Assembly (NCBI GenBank): GCA_008000375.1
Contig: SMOI01000115.1
Coordinates: 2,505-62,338, forward strand
DNA length: 59,834 nucleotides
Reading direction: 5' to 3'
Source: Poteriospumella lacustris
Lineage: Eukaryota > Sar > Chrysophyceae > Chromulinales > Dinobryaceae
Shown: one piece after another, positions 23,550 to 35,327 of the stretch
Layout: every line of letters starts with the position of its first letter
Position numbering within the stretch: the first letter of the stretch is position 1
Program-made: the position numbers and the translations under genes
The notes under the pieces: generated by a model
Told to the model about the DNA's origin: nothing
Seen by the model: only the letters and a program-made list of their open reading frames with translations
Databases searched by the model: none

Positions 23550-26500
23550 TTACTGATTGGTCTCTACTTTCGTCGCCGCTCCGCGCAAAATGTCATCAAA
23601 TTCGCCGGAATTTTCTGCAAGGTGTCTGTAGAAAGAATTGACGTGGTCTGGGGAAGTAAGCAAGTCGTAAGGTCTTCCGATTTCCACTACTCGACCAGCA
23701 TCAACTACCACGATAACATCACTGTCTGCGATCGTTCGTAGTCGATGGGCAACAGTGATAATCGTAGCTTCCCGTAGGACCGCAGATGTTCGGATAGTCT
23801 CTTGAATCAATCGATCGGTTCGAAAATCGATGCTTGCAGTCACTTCGTCCATGAGAACCACCGCACAGCGTCTGAGAATTGCGCGGGCCAAAGAGAGGAG
23901 CTGCCTCTGTCCCACAGAAAAGTTTTTCCCTCCCTCTTCGACCGTGGCGTCCAAACCATTCGGCAGACTTCGGATATGTTCTGCGAAATGAGCATCGGCC
24001 AGTGCATCCCACAGGTGCTCGTCAGAGTGCTGAGAAAATGGATCCAAGTTGAATCGCACCGTTCCAGAAAACAAAACCGCATCTTGTGGAATAAGAGCCA
24101 GCTTTCCACGAGCAGTTTGCAAATCCATATCCAACAGGGACATCCCATCCACCAAAATATCACCGGATGAGATGAGGTTCAAGCGCAGGAGAGCAAGAAG
24201 AGTGGACGACTTTCCAGACCCCGTGCGTCCACAAATACCGACTTTGTGCCCTGCGTCGATGTGAAGAGTAATGTCTTTCAGGACAGGATCCAAATCCTTT
24301 CGGTAGCGGACAGTTAGATCACGAAGATCAACGGTACCACCTTGAAGAGCAGATGGCACCGCCACTACCTCTATTTCTGATTTCTTCGAACCGCTTGGTT
24401 CTCCACTTCGACGAGATCCGCCAAGGAAGTGCAAGAAGTCGTGGGATTCCAAACTCTCCTTATGCCTGTCCAGAGATCCACCATGAACATAGCCCTGCTC
24501 CGGTGGAAGCTCGCCATATGATTGAATTCGCTCGACGGCAGTCATTTGAGATTCAACCTCCGCAGAGAGTCGCACCGACCACTGGAACAAGCCCGACAAT
24601 GACATTGTGTACGTGAGGGCGAAGCCAATGAGACCAACATCGATTTGATTTCTGAGCCAAACAGCGAAGAGGGAAACGAATGCGAGAATAGCGGCACTCT
24701 CCATATCCAGGCGAAAGCCAAGCCAGCGACTTGACATGAGGAATGAAAACCAGGCACGGCTGTTGATATCAATTTGGTGGAGGAATAGGTTGGTGACAGG
24801 GGCTTGCAGCTTGTACGCTCGCAATGTGATCAAACCTTCTAACGTCGCAGAGAAATCCGAATAAATTGGCGAACGAGTGACGGCTTCCCAGCGCTTAATT
24901 TCGCGAGTACTGGCCATGTACTTTCGCCGAAGATAGAAAAATATAGCAAGAAGTACAGGGATGAGGAGCACTAGCCATGGAATAGTGATACAGACAAGAA
25001 CAACACTCGCCAGACAAAACACAGTGCTTTCAAGGAAAGTAAAGAAGGTGATGGGCAACGATTCGTCGACCAGGTTTTGGTCCTTAGCAAACCGATTCAA
25101 AATTCGGCCAGTGGGATTGGCAATGAAGAAACTCAATGGAGAATGCAACACCGCCCAGAAGCAGCGCTCATGTAAACGAGATGCAGCTCGAATTGAAAAG
25201 CGAAACCAAGCGAGTGCACGGTAAAAGCCAATGATAATGCAGAGAAACACCAAAATCCCAAAGACAAGGAGGTACACGTACGAGGACTGTGGGCCGAAAG
25301 TGGACGTTGCCCACCAGCGTACCCAGTAGTCGGTTATCATGAGAAGAGCTTGGGACGCGAGAATGATGGACAGAACGAAAAGCCCTTGACCAGAGCCACC
25401 GGCCACTAAATAGTCCCAATAAACACGCCAGGATATGTCACCGATTTTCTTTTCTTCCGTTGCGACGATCTGCCGGCGCTTGGCATCTTCCTCAGATTCG
25501 ACGACAACATGAACCTGCTCAACGTCCTTCGGGCGCTCAACATCAGCATCAGACCCTTCGTTCGCTGGGGCATCCTGTTCGTGGCTTGCTGCTTCTGGGG
25601 CTTCAGCGGAAGCCGCCCCAATAGGAGTTTCTTCGCTCTCGGCAACTACATCATCGCCATCTTGACCACCTAACTCGAGGAATTGGAACTCATCTTTACG
25701 TGACAAGAAGTCGCCGTAGGATCCGATGAAAAGCTGTTCACCCGTTTTACTCAGCACCACGACTTCATCCGCCATCGACAAGTATTGAAGTTGATGGGTC
25801 ACCAAGACCACGGCTTTTCCCCGAGCTCGAAGATGACCTAAAATGCAATCATGCATAAGCGACTTGCCCACATGCACGTCCACGGCAGAGAGAGGATCAT
25901 CAAGCAGAAAAATATCTGAGTCACTGTACACTGCACGTGCCAGGGAAAGGCGTGCGCGCTGACCACCAGATATAGAAACTCCCCGCTCGCCAATTTCCGT
26001 TTCATCATGGCCAGGCCAACGCTGCAAGTCGTGTCCAAGCAAGGTCGACTCCAGTGCCCGCTGATACAAATCTTCGTCGATCCCCACCGGTTTCTTGAAA
26101 TTTGCTGATGGCCCACGGTCTTGTTGCCCCGCAATCGCAACATTTGCACGCACTGATGCTGCCAATATCCACGCCCGCTGGGCGCAATAAGCCACTCGGC
26201 TCCCTTCCTGGACGAATCTCTTCCCGTCTTCCGACAGAGTCATCTCTCCCAACAACGCCGAAAGAAGAGAGGACTTACCACACCCAACCGCACCAACCAC
26301 CATCGTTACTTTTCCGCGACGTAAAGACAATGACACGTTCGAAAGGATCGTGCTGGATGACCCATACGAACAGCCACTGGCACGAAGGCTCAGAAGAGTG
26401 TCGACTTCCGTATCAGCTGCGTTGCCCGCAATTTCGAGGTTCTGACCGACGTTAGCGGTAGGAATCGACTCGTAATCTCCTCTACTCTCCACGACAGAAG

Positions 26501-27731
26501 GAGATAGCGGAACATCATGTCCATACACTCGGTCCAGAAATGCTTCGATGCGGAGACACGACGCAATAGCATCTGATCCTGTTTCAATACTTCTTGACCA
26601 CATTCGACCGATGGTCATTCGGAGAACTTGGAGCAGTGAAATGGTAGAGAATACGACAGGGACAGTCAGATCACCACCGGTACCCCAAAATACCCCAAAT
26701 GTCACCAAGGACACCAAGGCTGGCGTGCAGTACATCAGACCTTGGTTAATGGATCTTAAAGTCTGCGACCCAGTAATATTTTTCACCTCTTGTTTGCGTA
26801 GGCGCCCAATCATATCGAAGAATGGTGTCTCCCAAGCATAGCTTTTCACCTGTCCGATACCATCAATTATTTCCGATATATGGCGAACACGTTGGTCAGT
26901 TGCAGCGGCGGTTTTGCCTCTGAGTTTTGCGAACTGGCCTGCGAGATATAGCATTGGTGGAATGAACAGGAACGTGGTTCCAACGCCAGCGAATGCTGCA
27001 GGGATATTGAGAATGTAAATCAAAATGAGCAGAACAAGGGCAACCTCAAGAAACGCCTCCCATGTAAAACAAATAAACTACAAAAAAAGAAGAAGAAGTG
27101 AGATGAAAATTGAAACAATCGTGTGTGGGCATTCGCTTACCACGGCGAACTCTTCAATACGAGTCACGTCATTGGATATCATGTTCACCATCTTCCCATT
27201 CTGAACGCTGTGCATATCAGCTCCTTCAAGTTTAAATAGAGCATCGTAAATGAGACCAGTGCACGATGTTCTCCAATTCCAACCAATTCGCATCGTCACG
27301 AAAAAGAGAATGTGGTGAACGATAGCTTGCAGAACACCCAGCGCAGCGATGAGACCAGCCCATCGATAGGCCTTGTAGCTATCAGCATTTTGTAGTGCAT
27401 CCAGTAGGAACACTAACAACAATGGAAGAGCAATTCGAATTACGCCTTCAATTATGGTGTATATGACCGACTGAAGCATTTCGTGGAAAACCATTCGATT
27501 CAATGCGACCATCAGCCTGGGAATAAACCAGAACGATCGACTTCGGATGTAGAAATCTTTTAGGTTTTTAAATACATTCTTGGCCCTATCCACTTCGGGG
27601 ATCTCTATCAAGTCGTCAAATTGAAGTGGGCGCTTTTCGCCGACCATTAACATCTCATTTGCAACGTGGAAAGTCCATTTCGACAAGGGATGAGCCCTAT
27701 CCCATGGACTATCATTCTTTGCTTCAATCAT
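23550..27731 (-). CDS. ABCC (MRP-type) full ABC transporter
   Basis: ATP-driven exporter of amphipathic anions or conjugates, probably at the plasma or vacuolar membrane. Two exons, 27141-27731 and 23550-27077, with a 63-bp intron; 1372 residues. The order is TMD1-NBD1-TMD2-NBD2 without the extra TMD0 of long MRPs. NBD1: Walker A GAVGCGKSS (about 458-466), signature ISGGQRARLSLARA, Walker B FLLDDPLSAVD, where Asp replaces the catalytic Glu. NBD2: GRTGSGKSS, SVGQRQLLSLARA and VLMDEVTASID with the Glu kept. This asymmetry, one degenerate and one competent site, is normal for ABCC. A long acidic linker (about 660-740) joins the halves and could be regulatory. The substrate cannot be predicted. 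Confidence 0.93.
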
Positions 27732-28173
27732 TGTCGATGACTCTAATTAGTTGTGACTTCTGACCAAGTCAGCCAACATCAACATCTTATATCTGCATTA
27801 TCTGTCCAATGATTGGTTTCCTGCTGCCAGCGCCGCCTCGGTGGAGGCTGCTGTTCGACCATTCTAGAATTCTAAAAACCGAAACGTCTGAATAACAACG
27901 TACATTTGGTCATATACTTTATGCATGTTAAAAGACGAAGTAGGAAGCAAACAATGTACAAATTTGTTTGGACTTCCACTTTGGCTATCACTATACAACC
28001 TATGGACGAGCTGTTTTCGATATTGTACATCAGCCACAAGGATGAAATGTGGAGCCGATCACTTTTCATCTTTGCTCTTTGCTCAATTGTTTCGATCTCA
28101 AATCCAAATCGATCCAAATGATCTTTGTCGCACTGAAATCAGCTGTCGCCTTGTGAATGCAAAGCTTAGGGCG
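27732..28173. promoter_or_regulatory. Shared upstream region of ABCC and the LRRC57-like gene
   Basis: A divergent intergenic region of 442 bases. ORFs of 71-81 codons on both strands here resemble no family. I see no defined motif. Confidence 0.3.
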
Positions 28174-29062
28174 ATGGGAAATGCAAACACAGTTCCGACC
28201 CAAGGAGTTGCAAGAAATAAAAGTGTACTCCAAACAAAGTTAGAGAATGCCGATAAGACGGGAATTTTAAATCTGTCAGATCATGTAGGTGATTTTCGAT
28301 CGATTGGAAGTACCGCAAACTGAGTTGTAGATCGCACTTCAGGATTTCAAGCCAACTGCAATGGTTTGGGGCCAGCTTACGGACCCGGTTAAAGTCCAGA
28401 AAGTTCGAAACTTGGATATATCGGGAAATCCACAGCTCAAAACTATTCCGTTAGAAGTGCACGGCTTAGTTAATATGAAAAGCTTGAATGTTGCAAGATG
28501 CAGCATTCAGCGATTACACAATTTGGAAATGCTTTCCCGATTGACGGTGTTGCGCCTCGACCGCAACGACCTCGAAGAGACGACAGTTGGCGCTCTTCCG
28601 CCATCCATTACACTTTTATCGATCCGGGATAATCATTTCAGATCAATCCCTCCGTCAATATTTCTATTGGAGCGGCTTGTTTTCTTGGACCTGAGCGGGA
28701 ACCGATTGGACCAAATCGATGGGGTGGAGTCACTTCGAGCGCTCCAAGAATTTCTTCTAGACGACAACAACTTACGGGAGCTTCCAGCAGCGATCGGGGA
28801 TTTAGCAAATTTGCAATTTCTCAGTGTCAAGAACAATCAACTGACGGCGCAGGCCGTCAGCCGTGATGGTCAGAGTATCCCCGTGACAGTTTTTGAAAAT
28901 TCTTCCTTAGAAAGACTCGATCTTGCTGGGAATCCTCTTCGACAAAAAGAAATAATGTCTTTCGACGGGGTCAGCGTCTTTTTGGCGCGTAGAAAAGCAA
29001 ACAAAGATAAACTGATTCAGGGTGGTGGTATGTTGGATAACAGCTTGTTCGGTTTGAATTAG
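28174..29062 (+). CDS. LRRC57-like leucine-rich repeat protein, predicted N-myristoylated
   Basis: Two exons, 28174-28284 and 28343-29062, with a 58-bp intron; 276 residues. The start MGNANT fits the N-myristoylation consensus (Gly2, Thr6), and the following ENADKTGILNLSDH matches the N-terminus of LRRC57-type proteins (MGN...AQKTGVFQLKD). About seven LRRs follow, with motifs such as LVFLDLSGNRLDQI and LQFLSVKNNQLT, ending in a short C-terminal cap. The protein probably sits at a membrane as a small scaffold; the family's function is poorly defined. The start choice is strong because the myristoylation motif falls exactly at the first ATG of the spliced frame. Confidence 0.8.
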
Positions 29063-29335
29063 ATTTTTGTCACCACCTCTCTGTCGATAGTTGACTGTCT
29101 TTGGCAATTACTAGTATATCGTATACAGATAACTGCTGGCCAAACTTTACATTGACTTTCATATCTATGCCACTCACTGAATGTAACTAGGCACTTCTGC
29201 GTTTCTGTGGTTTCTCGCCACGACGATGATGATGATTTGAACACCAACGTCCATGTCATGAGATACCCGATATGCAACTACTTGAACCATCAACCATCAC
29301 ACTACTCTGGATTTTCTAGAGGGTACCGTCCTAGG

Positions 29336-30451
29336 ATGGAGAGCATTGAAAAGGTGGAAGGTGGCGCCAATCACATCGCGATCCCGGAAGACGGTATGAG
29401 CATCGTTCTCCCATCGCAGAAAGACGCCATTGAGATTTTGTATAAAACGGCGAGGGAAGCCTACTTTGCATCAAATGCTGCGGACAATAAAGCGAGCCCG
29501 TGGTTCCCATTGGTGTACATTGGGTGCATGGTGAAGCTGAAGTTGAATCAGGAGCTCTTTTATCTCGGTCATCAGCTGGTCAACTCCTGCCCCAATGACG
29601 CTGTCTCCTGGTATTGCGTGGGCTGCTACTACTTCTCTTGTGGAAAATTGGACTTCGCACATCGATACATCAAGCGATGTTTAAAGAAAGATCCTGAATT
29701 TTTCTTGGGTTGGTTGATGTTGGGCCATATCTTATCGCTGCAAGAGGAGAGCGAGCAAGCCGTGGCCGCTTACCGTTCCGCAGTCCGTTTGCAGCCCAAC
29801 AACTTCTTTCCACTTCTGTGTCTTGGGAAGGAGTTCATTCGCACAAATAATCTCTCCCTTGCTGCCCACACTTTAAGCGGTGCTCGTAATTTGTGCTCTG
29901 TGGACGCGCATGTGTTGAATGAGCTTGGTGTGGTGTTCGTTCGGCTGGAAAGGTTCACAGAGGCACTTCAATTTTTCAATTGGTCACTTTCTGTCATTCA
30001 AATGGAGCAGGCTGAGAATCAAAATGCTATTGCAGCTGCATCTGCTGATTCGCAGTCTATGAAAGAGAAGATGGTTATTCTAAAGTCCAATTATTCGCGG
30101 AGCTTAATGGGCGACGACCAAGTCTGTGAAGTAAGTTTTCGGAGATAACATTATATGAATCTTTTGTGTTAATGAAAAACTTGATCGCAGGTTATGTACA
30201 ATTTTGCTACAACTCTTCGCAAAATGAAAGAATATGATGAAGCTCGATCTTGGTACGAAAGATGCCTGAGTTTGAGTCCGCAGAGAGCAACAACCTTGGC
30301 AGCTCTTGGTTTCACATTGCATTTGAGTAGAAAGTTTGACGAGGCCATATCTTATTATCATCGTGCCCTGGGTGTCAATCCAAATTTATCATTCTGCACG
30401 GAAATGCTCACATTGGCGCTGGAAGACCATCTTCTTTTTGAAAAATGCTGA
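29336..30451 (+). CDS. APC6/CDC16-like anaphase-promoting complex TPR subunit, N-terminally short
   Basis: TPR scaffold subunit of the APC/C ubiquitin ligase. Two exons, 29336-30130 and 30191-30451, with a 60-bp intron; 351 residues from the first in-frame ATG with coding character. FPLVYIGCMVKLKLNQELFYLGHQLVNSCPNDAVSWYCVGCYYF aligns well with the central TPRs of CDC16, and further TPRs follow to the end. CDC16 proteins usually run near 600 residues; about 250 N-terminal residues (the dimerisation half) and part of the tail are absent. The LRRC57-like gene stops only 273 bases upstream, leaving little room for the missing exons. It may be a reduced protein, a paralogue fragment, or split. Confidence 0.75.
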
Positions 30452-30567
30452 GAACGCTGCGACATCGGTGACATTGTAAATAGAAGCTCAATTATTAGTG
30501 GATCACGTCGCACTTCCGTCTCCTTCCGTCGATTCCACCTTTGCTAATTTCTACAGTAGCGATTTTC

Positions 30568-32364
30568 TCAGTGGAGAAATGGGTTTTCAAGAACTGATGG
30601 CAAAATACAAGACGGGCTATTTTCCATATCGTGAAACAGCTTCCCGAGAGCAGAGGATAGTTCGGAGGGGGGAACTGTGCAACCATCGTGTCCGCTATTT
30701 GGGGCTGACAAATCCAAACGCGAGTACTGAAATCCCATGCGACGAACCATGTTGCCATGACCACGCACAGGCGAAAACTCCCCTTTTGGGAATATTTCGA
30801 GTACGCCACTCGGAAAATGTGCACCCAGTGGAAGATGCATGCTGTGGACTATTCCCGCCCCGTGCGTGCCTATCACCACTGTGGTGTTCGCAATCAAACG
30901 AAATTGCGCCTCTAAATCCCCCACCTTGCCCATGTCCTGGATGACAAGATCGAAAGGTGGAATTCCTAACCGCCCTTCGCCTTCAGATAGTTTTCGAAGA
31001 GTTCGAACAACCTCATCAGTGTTACGAATAAGTCGAGATGTTCTATAGCTTCCCCAATCATTCCTTTTGTCGGATCTCACAATCAATAGAACCTGGTGTC
31101 GCGACCGCGTGATATTTTCCACGTTGAATCTCCGTCGCAAATCCAAGTTCCATCTTTGAAAGAGGCTGCTCGGTCCGACGAAAGAACACGGTAGGTCTTG
31201 AAGCCAGTTTTCCCACACAAATCCTCTTGATGGTAACGATTGAGTGATGAGTTCTTCAAAGCAGACTCGCTGTCCATTAAAATCATGCCCACGGCGTATG
31301 GATTTGAATCCACGATACACCGCGAAAAAGCCATTTACGAGATCGTCAAAGTCGTTGTAGCGGCGAAGAGAATCCACTGTGACAAGGTTAATCTCTGAAC
31401 GCTTGTCCGCCAAGTTCTCCAGCCATAACAGCAGCCAAACATTGAGCCAATCACTCCACGTATGCCCCATGTTCCGAAGGTTATCATGACTGTACAAAAT
31501 CGTTTTACCGGGAACCACAACATCACATGTTTTACTTTGATCTCGTCTAGAAGAATACAAATGGTTGAGTTCGAAACCCGGAATCGCAGCGTTTTCATCA
31601 CAGTCGATGGTAAGATAGTCCTTTTCAAATTCTCGCATCGGAATATCTCTTCCACTCGTAGTTTTGTGAGACCGACTGAAGTCAATCATTGCTTTGTTGA
31701 AAACACAGTACTTGTCATTCAAATCGTTTGCGTGACATCGAACTCCACCTCTCTCGCCCGGACACACTTTGTGAACAACGATATTGCGACGCCATTTGAC
31801 AATATGAGAATCTCCCCATGCATCGTCACAGCTAGGATTTCCCCCCGTTGAGGCGGAGTTGCAGTTCAGAGCTTCGAAACGATCCCTATCAGAGCGCTTT
31901 GAGAGTTTTCCCCACGACTTTCCCACAACGACTTGACCTTTGTTCGGATCCACTGCATCTTTGCACCACCGCAGTTCCGATTCCGACAATCGCGGCCTCA
32001 ACAGTGCCTGCTGAGTATCCGCGCTGCACATTCGCAGATCATATTTCTTTATTTCTGAAGAGCCTGATGCACCACTGTCTTCTTTCCGCTGTTGTATCCT
32101 CGGAGGTGCTTTCTTCGTTATATTCTGAGGTTTCAAGTTCCCTTGCGGCGACAAGACGGACGTTGATTTCTCGGTTGCAACGGATGGCATGTTGACAGGA
32201 TGAACATGTCCATTTGTTGAAGGGCGCGGTGCAGCATTCACCACACTATCTTGAAAACTTCGGTGAAATGCGGCCAAAACATTAAGACAGATCGCACCCA
32301 TGATTGCAACAACAATTAACGAGGCAACCGTAAGTTTGAGTTTCCCACTTAGAAATGACGTCAT
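30568..32364 (-). CDS. GT61-family (DUF563) glycosyltransferase, type II membrane protein
   Basis: Intronless, 598 residues. A short cytosolic tail is followed by one signal anchor (about 10-32, LTVASLIVVAIMGAICLNVLAA), then a Ser/Pro-rich stem and a lumenal catalytic domain. In the catalytic half, GHTWSDWLNVWLLL, LLIVRSDKRNDWGSYRTSRLIRN and the GTHGAGIVHSMHLP block match GT61 enzymes (EOGT, plant xylosyl/arabinosyltransferases). The paired cysteines in the stem may form disulfides. The role is probably O-linked or wall-glycan modification in ER or Golgi; donor and acceptor cannot be told. It converges on CDC16 (116-base gap) and is head to head with the SWS1 homologue. Confidence 0.85.
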   Translation of the reverse strand: MTSFLSGKLKLTVASLIVVAIMGAICLNVLAAFHRSFQDSVVNAAPRPSTNGHVHPVNMPSVATEKSTSVLSPQGNLKPQNITKKAPPRIQQRKEDSGASGSSEIKKYDLRMCSADTQQALLRPRLSESELRWCKDAVDPNKGQVVVGKSWGKLSKRSDRDRFEALNCNSASTGGNPSCDDAWGDSHIVKWRRNIVVHKVCPGERGGVRCHANDLNDKYCVFNKAMIDFSRSHKTTSGRDIPMREFEKDYLTIDCDENAAIPGFELNHLYSSRRDQSKTCDVVVPGKTILYSHDNLRNMGHTWSDWLNVWLLLWLENLADKRSEINLVTVDSLRRYNDFDDLVNGFFAVYRGFKSIRRGHDFNGQRVCFEELITQSLPSRGFVWENWLQDLPCSFVGPSSLFQRWNLDLRRRFNVENITRSRHQVLLIVRSDKRNDWGSYRTSRLIRNTDEVVRTLRKLSEGEGRLGIPPFDLVIQDMGKVGDLEAQFRLIANTTVVIGTHGAGIVHSMHLPLGAHFPSGVLEIFPKGEFSPVRGHGNMVRRMGFQYSRLDLSAPNSGHDGCTVPPSELSSALGKLFHDMENSPSCILPSVLENPFLH

Positions 32365-32698
32365 TGTGATTCAATTCCTGTTTCATGCGTCCATTAAATA
32401 CGTCATCGACAATGCAATAACAAAATGAATGCAAGTGTATAATAAAAAAAGGCGGCCTGAATGAAATTGGGATGGAATCCACTTGTGAATGAACTTGTCT
32501 TCATATACATCAAACACGACGACGACGACGATGTCTGCTTGTCTCGTTGTCTCGTTCAATCAACATCTCACGATGGGTCTTCGGTGATCTTCAGTAGTTA
32601 TTCACGATCTGGGATCCCGAACTGGTGAAGACACAACTAGGCAATTTGCTTCAACGTGAGTGCAAGTTGGTTTCTTATTGGCGGCGGTACAAGTTGAT
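32365..32698. promoter_or_regulatory. Shared upstream region of GT61 and the SWS1 homologue
   Basis: A divergent intergenic region of 334 bases. It contains a short (ACG) run near 32,516-32,530 and nothing else I can name. Confidence 0.3.
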
Positions 32699-33133
32699 AT
32701 GCTGTCGGAAGCGCAGTGGGAAGCTTTAGAATTTTGGACCGAAGACGCGGCGTCGTCTGAAGTTGAGACAGAAATTGTTTTATCGACAGTGTGGTCCATT
32801 TTGCGCGACCAACCAAAGCTAATTGAACATGCACTTTCTATTTTGGACAAAGATCCTAAGGCTTCCGTCGTTAAGAGATTTACTGACGCATCCAATCGAC
32901 ACTTTTACACAGTTCGAGGTGAAGAAGAAGAAGAAAACATCTGTTTTGAAAATTTCTGCTCTTGTCCAAGCTTTGCACAGCTTTCATCTGGTCACGAGAT
33001 GAAGATAATGTGCAAACATTTGTTGGCAACCAGAATAGCAAGAGCATTGAATTCCGCAGAGGAGATCAATGCTTCCCCAGAACAAGCAGGACACATTATT
33101 ACCTCACGAGGTACACAGATTTCAAATTCCTGA
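32699..33133 (+). CDS. SWS1/ZSWIM7-like SWIM zinc-finger protein
   Basis: Small 144-residue protein starting at ATG 32699; the frame is open a little further up only from a GTG. The SWIM finger is FCSCPSFAQ...MKIMCKHLLATRIA, giving the CxC...CxH ligands. Upstream, ALSILDKDPKASVVKRFTDASNRHFYTVRG matches the segment before the finger in ZSWIM7/SWS1. That family forms the Shu-type complex with a RAD51 paralogue and promotes RAD51 filament assembly in homologous recombination. Size and order fit the family. The acidic EEEEEN insertion before the finger is local. No intron is needed. Confidence 0.8.
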   Translation: MLSEAQWEALEFWTEDAASSEVETEIVLSTVWSILRDQPKLIEHALSILDKDPKASVVKRFTDASNRHFYTVRGEEEEENICFENFCSCPSFAQLSSGHEMKIMCKHLLATRIARALNSAEEINASPEQAGHIITSRGTQISNS

Positions 33134-33582
33134 AGGATCAATGTCAGCATGAAACAAGAATCTTCAAACAATGTGTCTCCACATCTCCTGTGGCCCCCAT
33201 GTTGAGTGCCGGGACCAATCTTCGAGTATCAGCGGAACAACAACTGCCCATTGATGCCCACTTCACCATTGGGAAGTTGAAAGATATTATCTATTGAGTA
33301 CTACAGAAGGAACTGCAGTGGAGATTAGCACCATAAGGCTTCATACAACGCACTTTCTCGATTGGCTCCTGTGTCGCCGTGATCGATCGCAGAAAGTTTC
33401 GATAATCCATGTGACGGAGACAGACTGTTGATAGAAAGTTACTTTGAGCTTAACTCAATCACTTATTATTGTATTGCTCTGGGGTTAAGACTCTACACCC
33501 GAGAGAAGGGCAACTGGAAAAGATCTGTACTACAATTGTCGCCTTCAACTGCGTGAGTGTCGTTTTCGAAGAGCAATAGCCA
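33134..33582. other. Convergent intergenic region
   Basis: These 449 bases lie between the stop codons of the SWS1 homologue (+) and RF2 (-). An alternative-frame ORF (32962-33297) runs out of the SWS1 gene but has no family resemblance. I see nothing else. Confidence 0.4.
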
Positions 33583-35030
33583 TTACTTGGGCCCTTTTGC
33601 TATCGGATCATGTTGGGTCTTTGCCCGATCGAACCGCAAAAATGCAGTCAAGAAATCGTCGATGTTTCCATCGAGAACGTCTTGAACTTGAGAGGTCTCT
33701 TCCCCTGTTCGCAAATCTTTAACAAGTTTATACGGCGCCATCACGTAATTTCGAATCTGCTGGCCAAAAGTGGCTTCTTCAAAATCACCGCGGAGTTGGT
33801 TCAGATCGCGAATAGCTTGCTCCTGTGCTACGACGAGAAGCTTTTCTTTCAGTCTCTTCAACGCACCGGATTTGTTTCTGAACTGGCTGCGCTCATTCGT
33901 GCATTTCACAGAAATTCCCGTTGGAATATGTTTGATGCGCACTGCCGTCTCCACTTTGTTCACATTTTGCCCACCAGCACCGCCAGATCGCATTGTTGTC
34001 ACCTCCAAATCCTGTGTCAAAACACGTGTTAGTGTTAGTGCAACGCTCTGCCACGATTCCAACAATAGCCCACCTTTTCCGGAATTACAATGCTTGAGCT
34101 TTCACTTTCCTCCAATTCGGGGTATGTTTCAACACCGGCAAAAGACGTTTGTCGCTTTCCAAGGGCATTGAACGGTGAAATCCGCACAAGTCTATGCGTT
34201 CCCTTTTCCCCGCGAAGCAGCCCGTACGCGTGTGACCCCTCGATTCTCAGTTCAATATTTTTCAAGCCGACATCTGTTGAGCTCTCATCTGTGACTATTA
34301 CTCGCCAACCGCGTCGCTCAGCCAGCCGTTTATACATGCGGTGCAACATACTCACCCATTCTTGGGCATCTTGTCCTCCCACACCACATTGAATGCTCAG
34401 CACACAATTGTGATCGTCGTATTTATCCGAGAGAAGATGACGAACCTCGAATTCATCCAAAGATTTCACTGTTCGATGGCAAATATCTTCTAAGTCTGTG
34501 AAAAGCAGCGAGTCACCCTCCTTTCCTGATTCGCATAACTCCAGTAGCAACTGCATCTCCTCCAAATCCCGCCTCCAACTGGCACCCGTGTCGAGCAGAG
34601 ACTTCAACCGCTTTATTTCCACAACCTTTTGCGTACTATTTGCATCGTCCCAAAATGACTTCTCAGATGACATTAATTCCAGATCTTCCAACTGATGTTG
34701 GATACTTTCAGTTGAACCCATTTGTTGAATGTTCGTCTCTATTCGACGAGAAATCGCTTCGACTTGTTTTGTCATATCATAGAAAACCTTCTGCTTTTCT
34801 GACGTCGCCCCAGAAGAAGAAGAAGAAGAAGAAGTAGGAGACGAAGAAGAAGTGAAGGTTCGGAGTGCATGCTTTGGGAGAGAACAAGAAGCACTACTTT
34901 TGAGATGTTTCACTTGGCAAATTGTTCTCCTCCTCAAGGCCTGCGGAGGTAAAGTAAACGACGTTGCCACAAATATGAGGGACCTGAACATTACAGCAAT
35001 CAACATAACCTTCAGATGACAGAAAGCCAT
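33583..35030 (-). CDS. Organellar peptide chain release factor 2 with N-terminal targeting leader
   Basis: Class-I release factor for UGA/UAA in an organelle. Two exons, 34074-35030 and 33583-34011, with a 62-bp intron; 461 residues. SPF (in [16 protein letters not shown]) is the RF2 stop-reading tripeptide, and GGQ (in [18 protein letters not shown]) is the hydrolysis motif; the intron lies just before the GGQ exon. The first 80 residues are a leader: a hydrophobic signal-peptide-like stretch ([17 protein letters not shown]), then [12 protein letters not shown] and a Ser-rich run encoded by a GAA/CTT-type repeat. A signal peptide followed by Phe and a basic/Ser-rich stretch resembles bipartite plastid leaders of red-algal secondary plastids. 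A mitochondrial address is the alternative. No programmed frameshift like bacterial prfB is seen. Confidence 0.9.
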
Positions 35031-35327
35031 TGCACGACATCCATGATGTCAACAACTGGTATTATTCGATTCACATTCAGTTCGTTCATTCCAGGAAGTT
35101 TTAGTCTCACGTTGACTCACTCACTCACACTCACTGGTGACTTGAAGTTTCTCGCTAAGTTTGCCGTCGGAAGCCTCAGTCAGCGGCGAAGATTCTTTCG
35201 GCTGCAAATTCATCGCCAACGATCCGATCGATTCGTTCCCATTCGCGACTCGATTTGCTTGAACCACTTTGCAATACATTGCAACACAACGTCGTCTTTC
35301 GTGCTTATCTCGAACGAACCAAGGAAC
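35031..35327. promoter_or_regulatory. Shared upstream region of RF2 and adenylosuccinate lyase
   Basis: A divergent intergenic region of 297 bases with a short tandem ACTCACTCACTCACACTCACT run near 35,115. No defined promoter element is seen. Confidence 0.3.

Noticed and set aside
32962-33297. Second gene overlapping the SWS1 homologue
   Set aside because: Alternative-frame ORF with no family; the SWS1 frame already ends at a family-typical length.
34800-34855. GAA/CTT repeat as a regulatory microsatellite
   Set aside because: It lies inside the RF2 leader and encodes a poly-Ser stretch.
33583-35030. Programmed +1 frameshift in the RF2 gene
   Set aside because: The interruption between the two frames is an ordinary 62-bp GT-AG intron before the GGQ exon, not an in-frame UGA slippery site.
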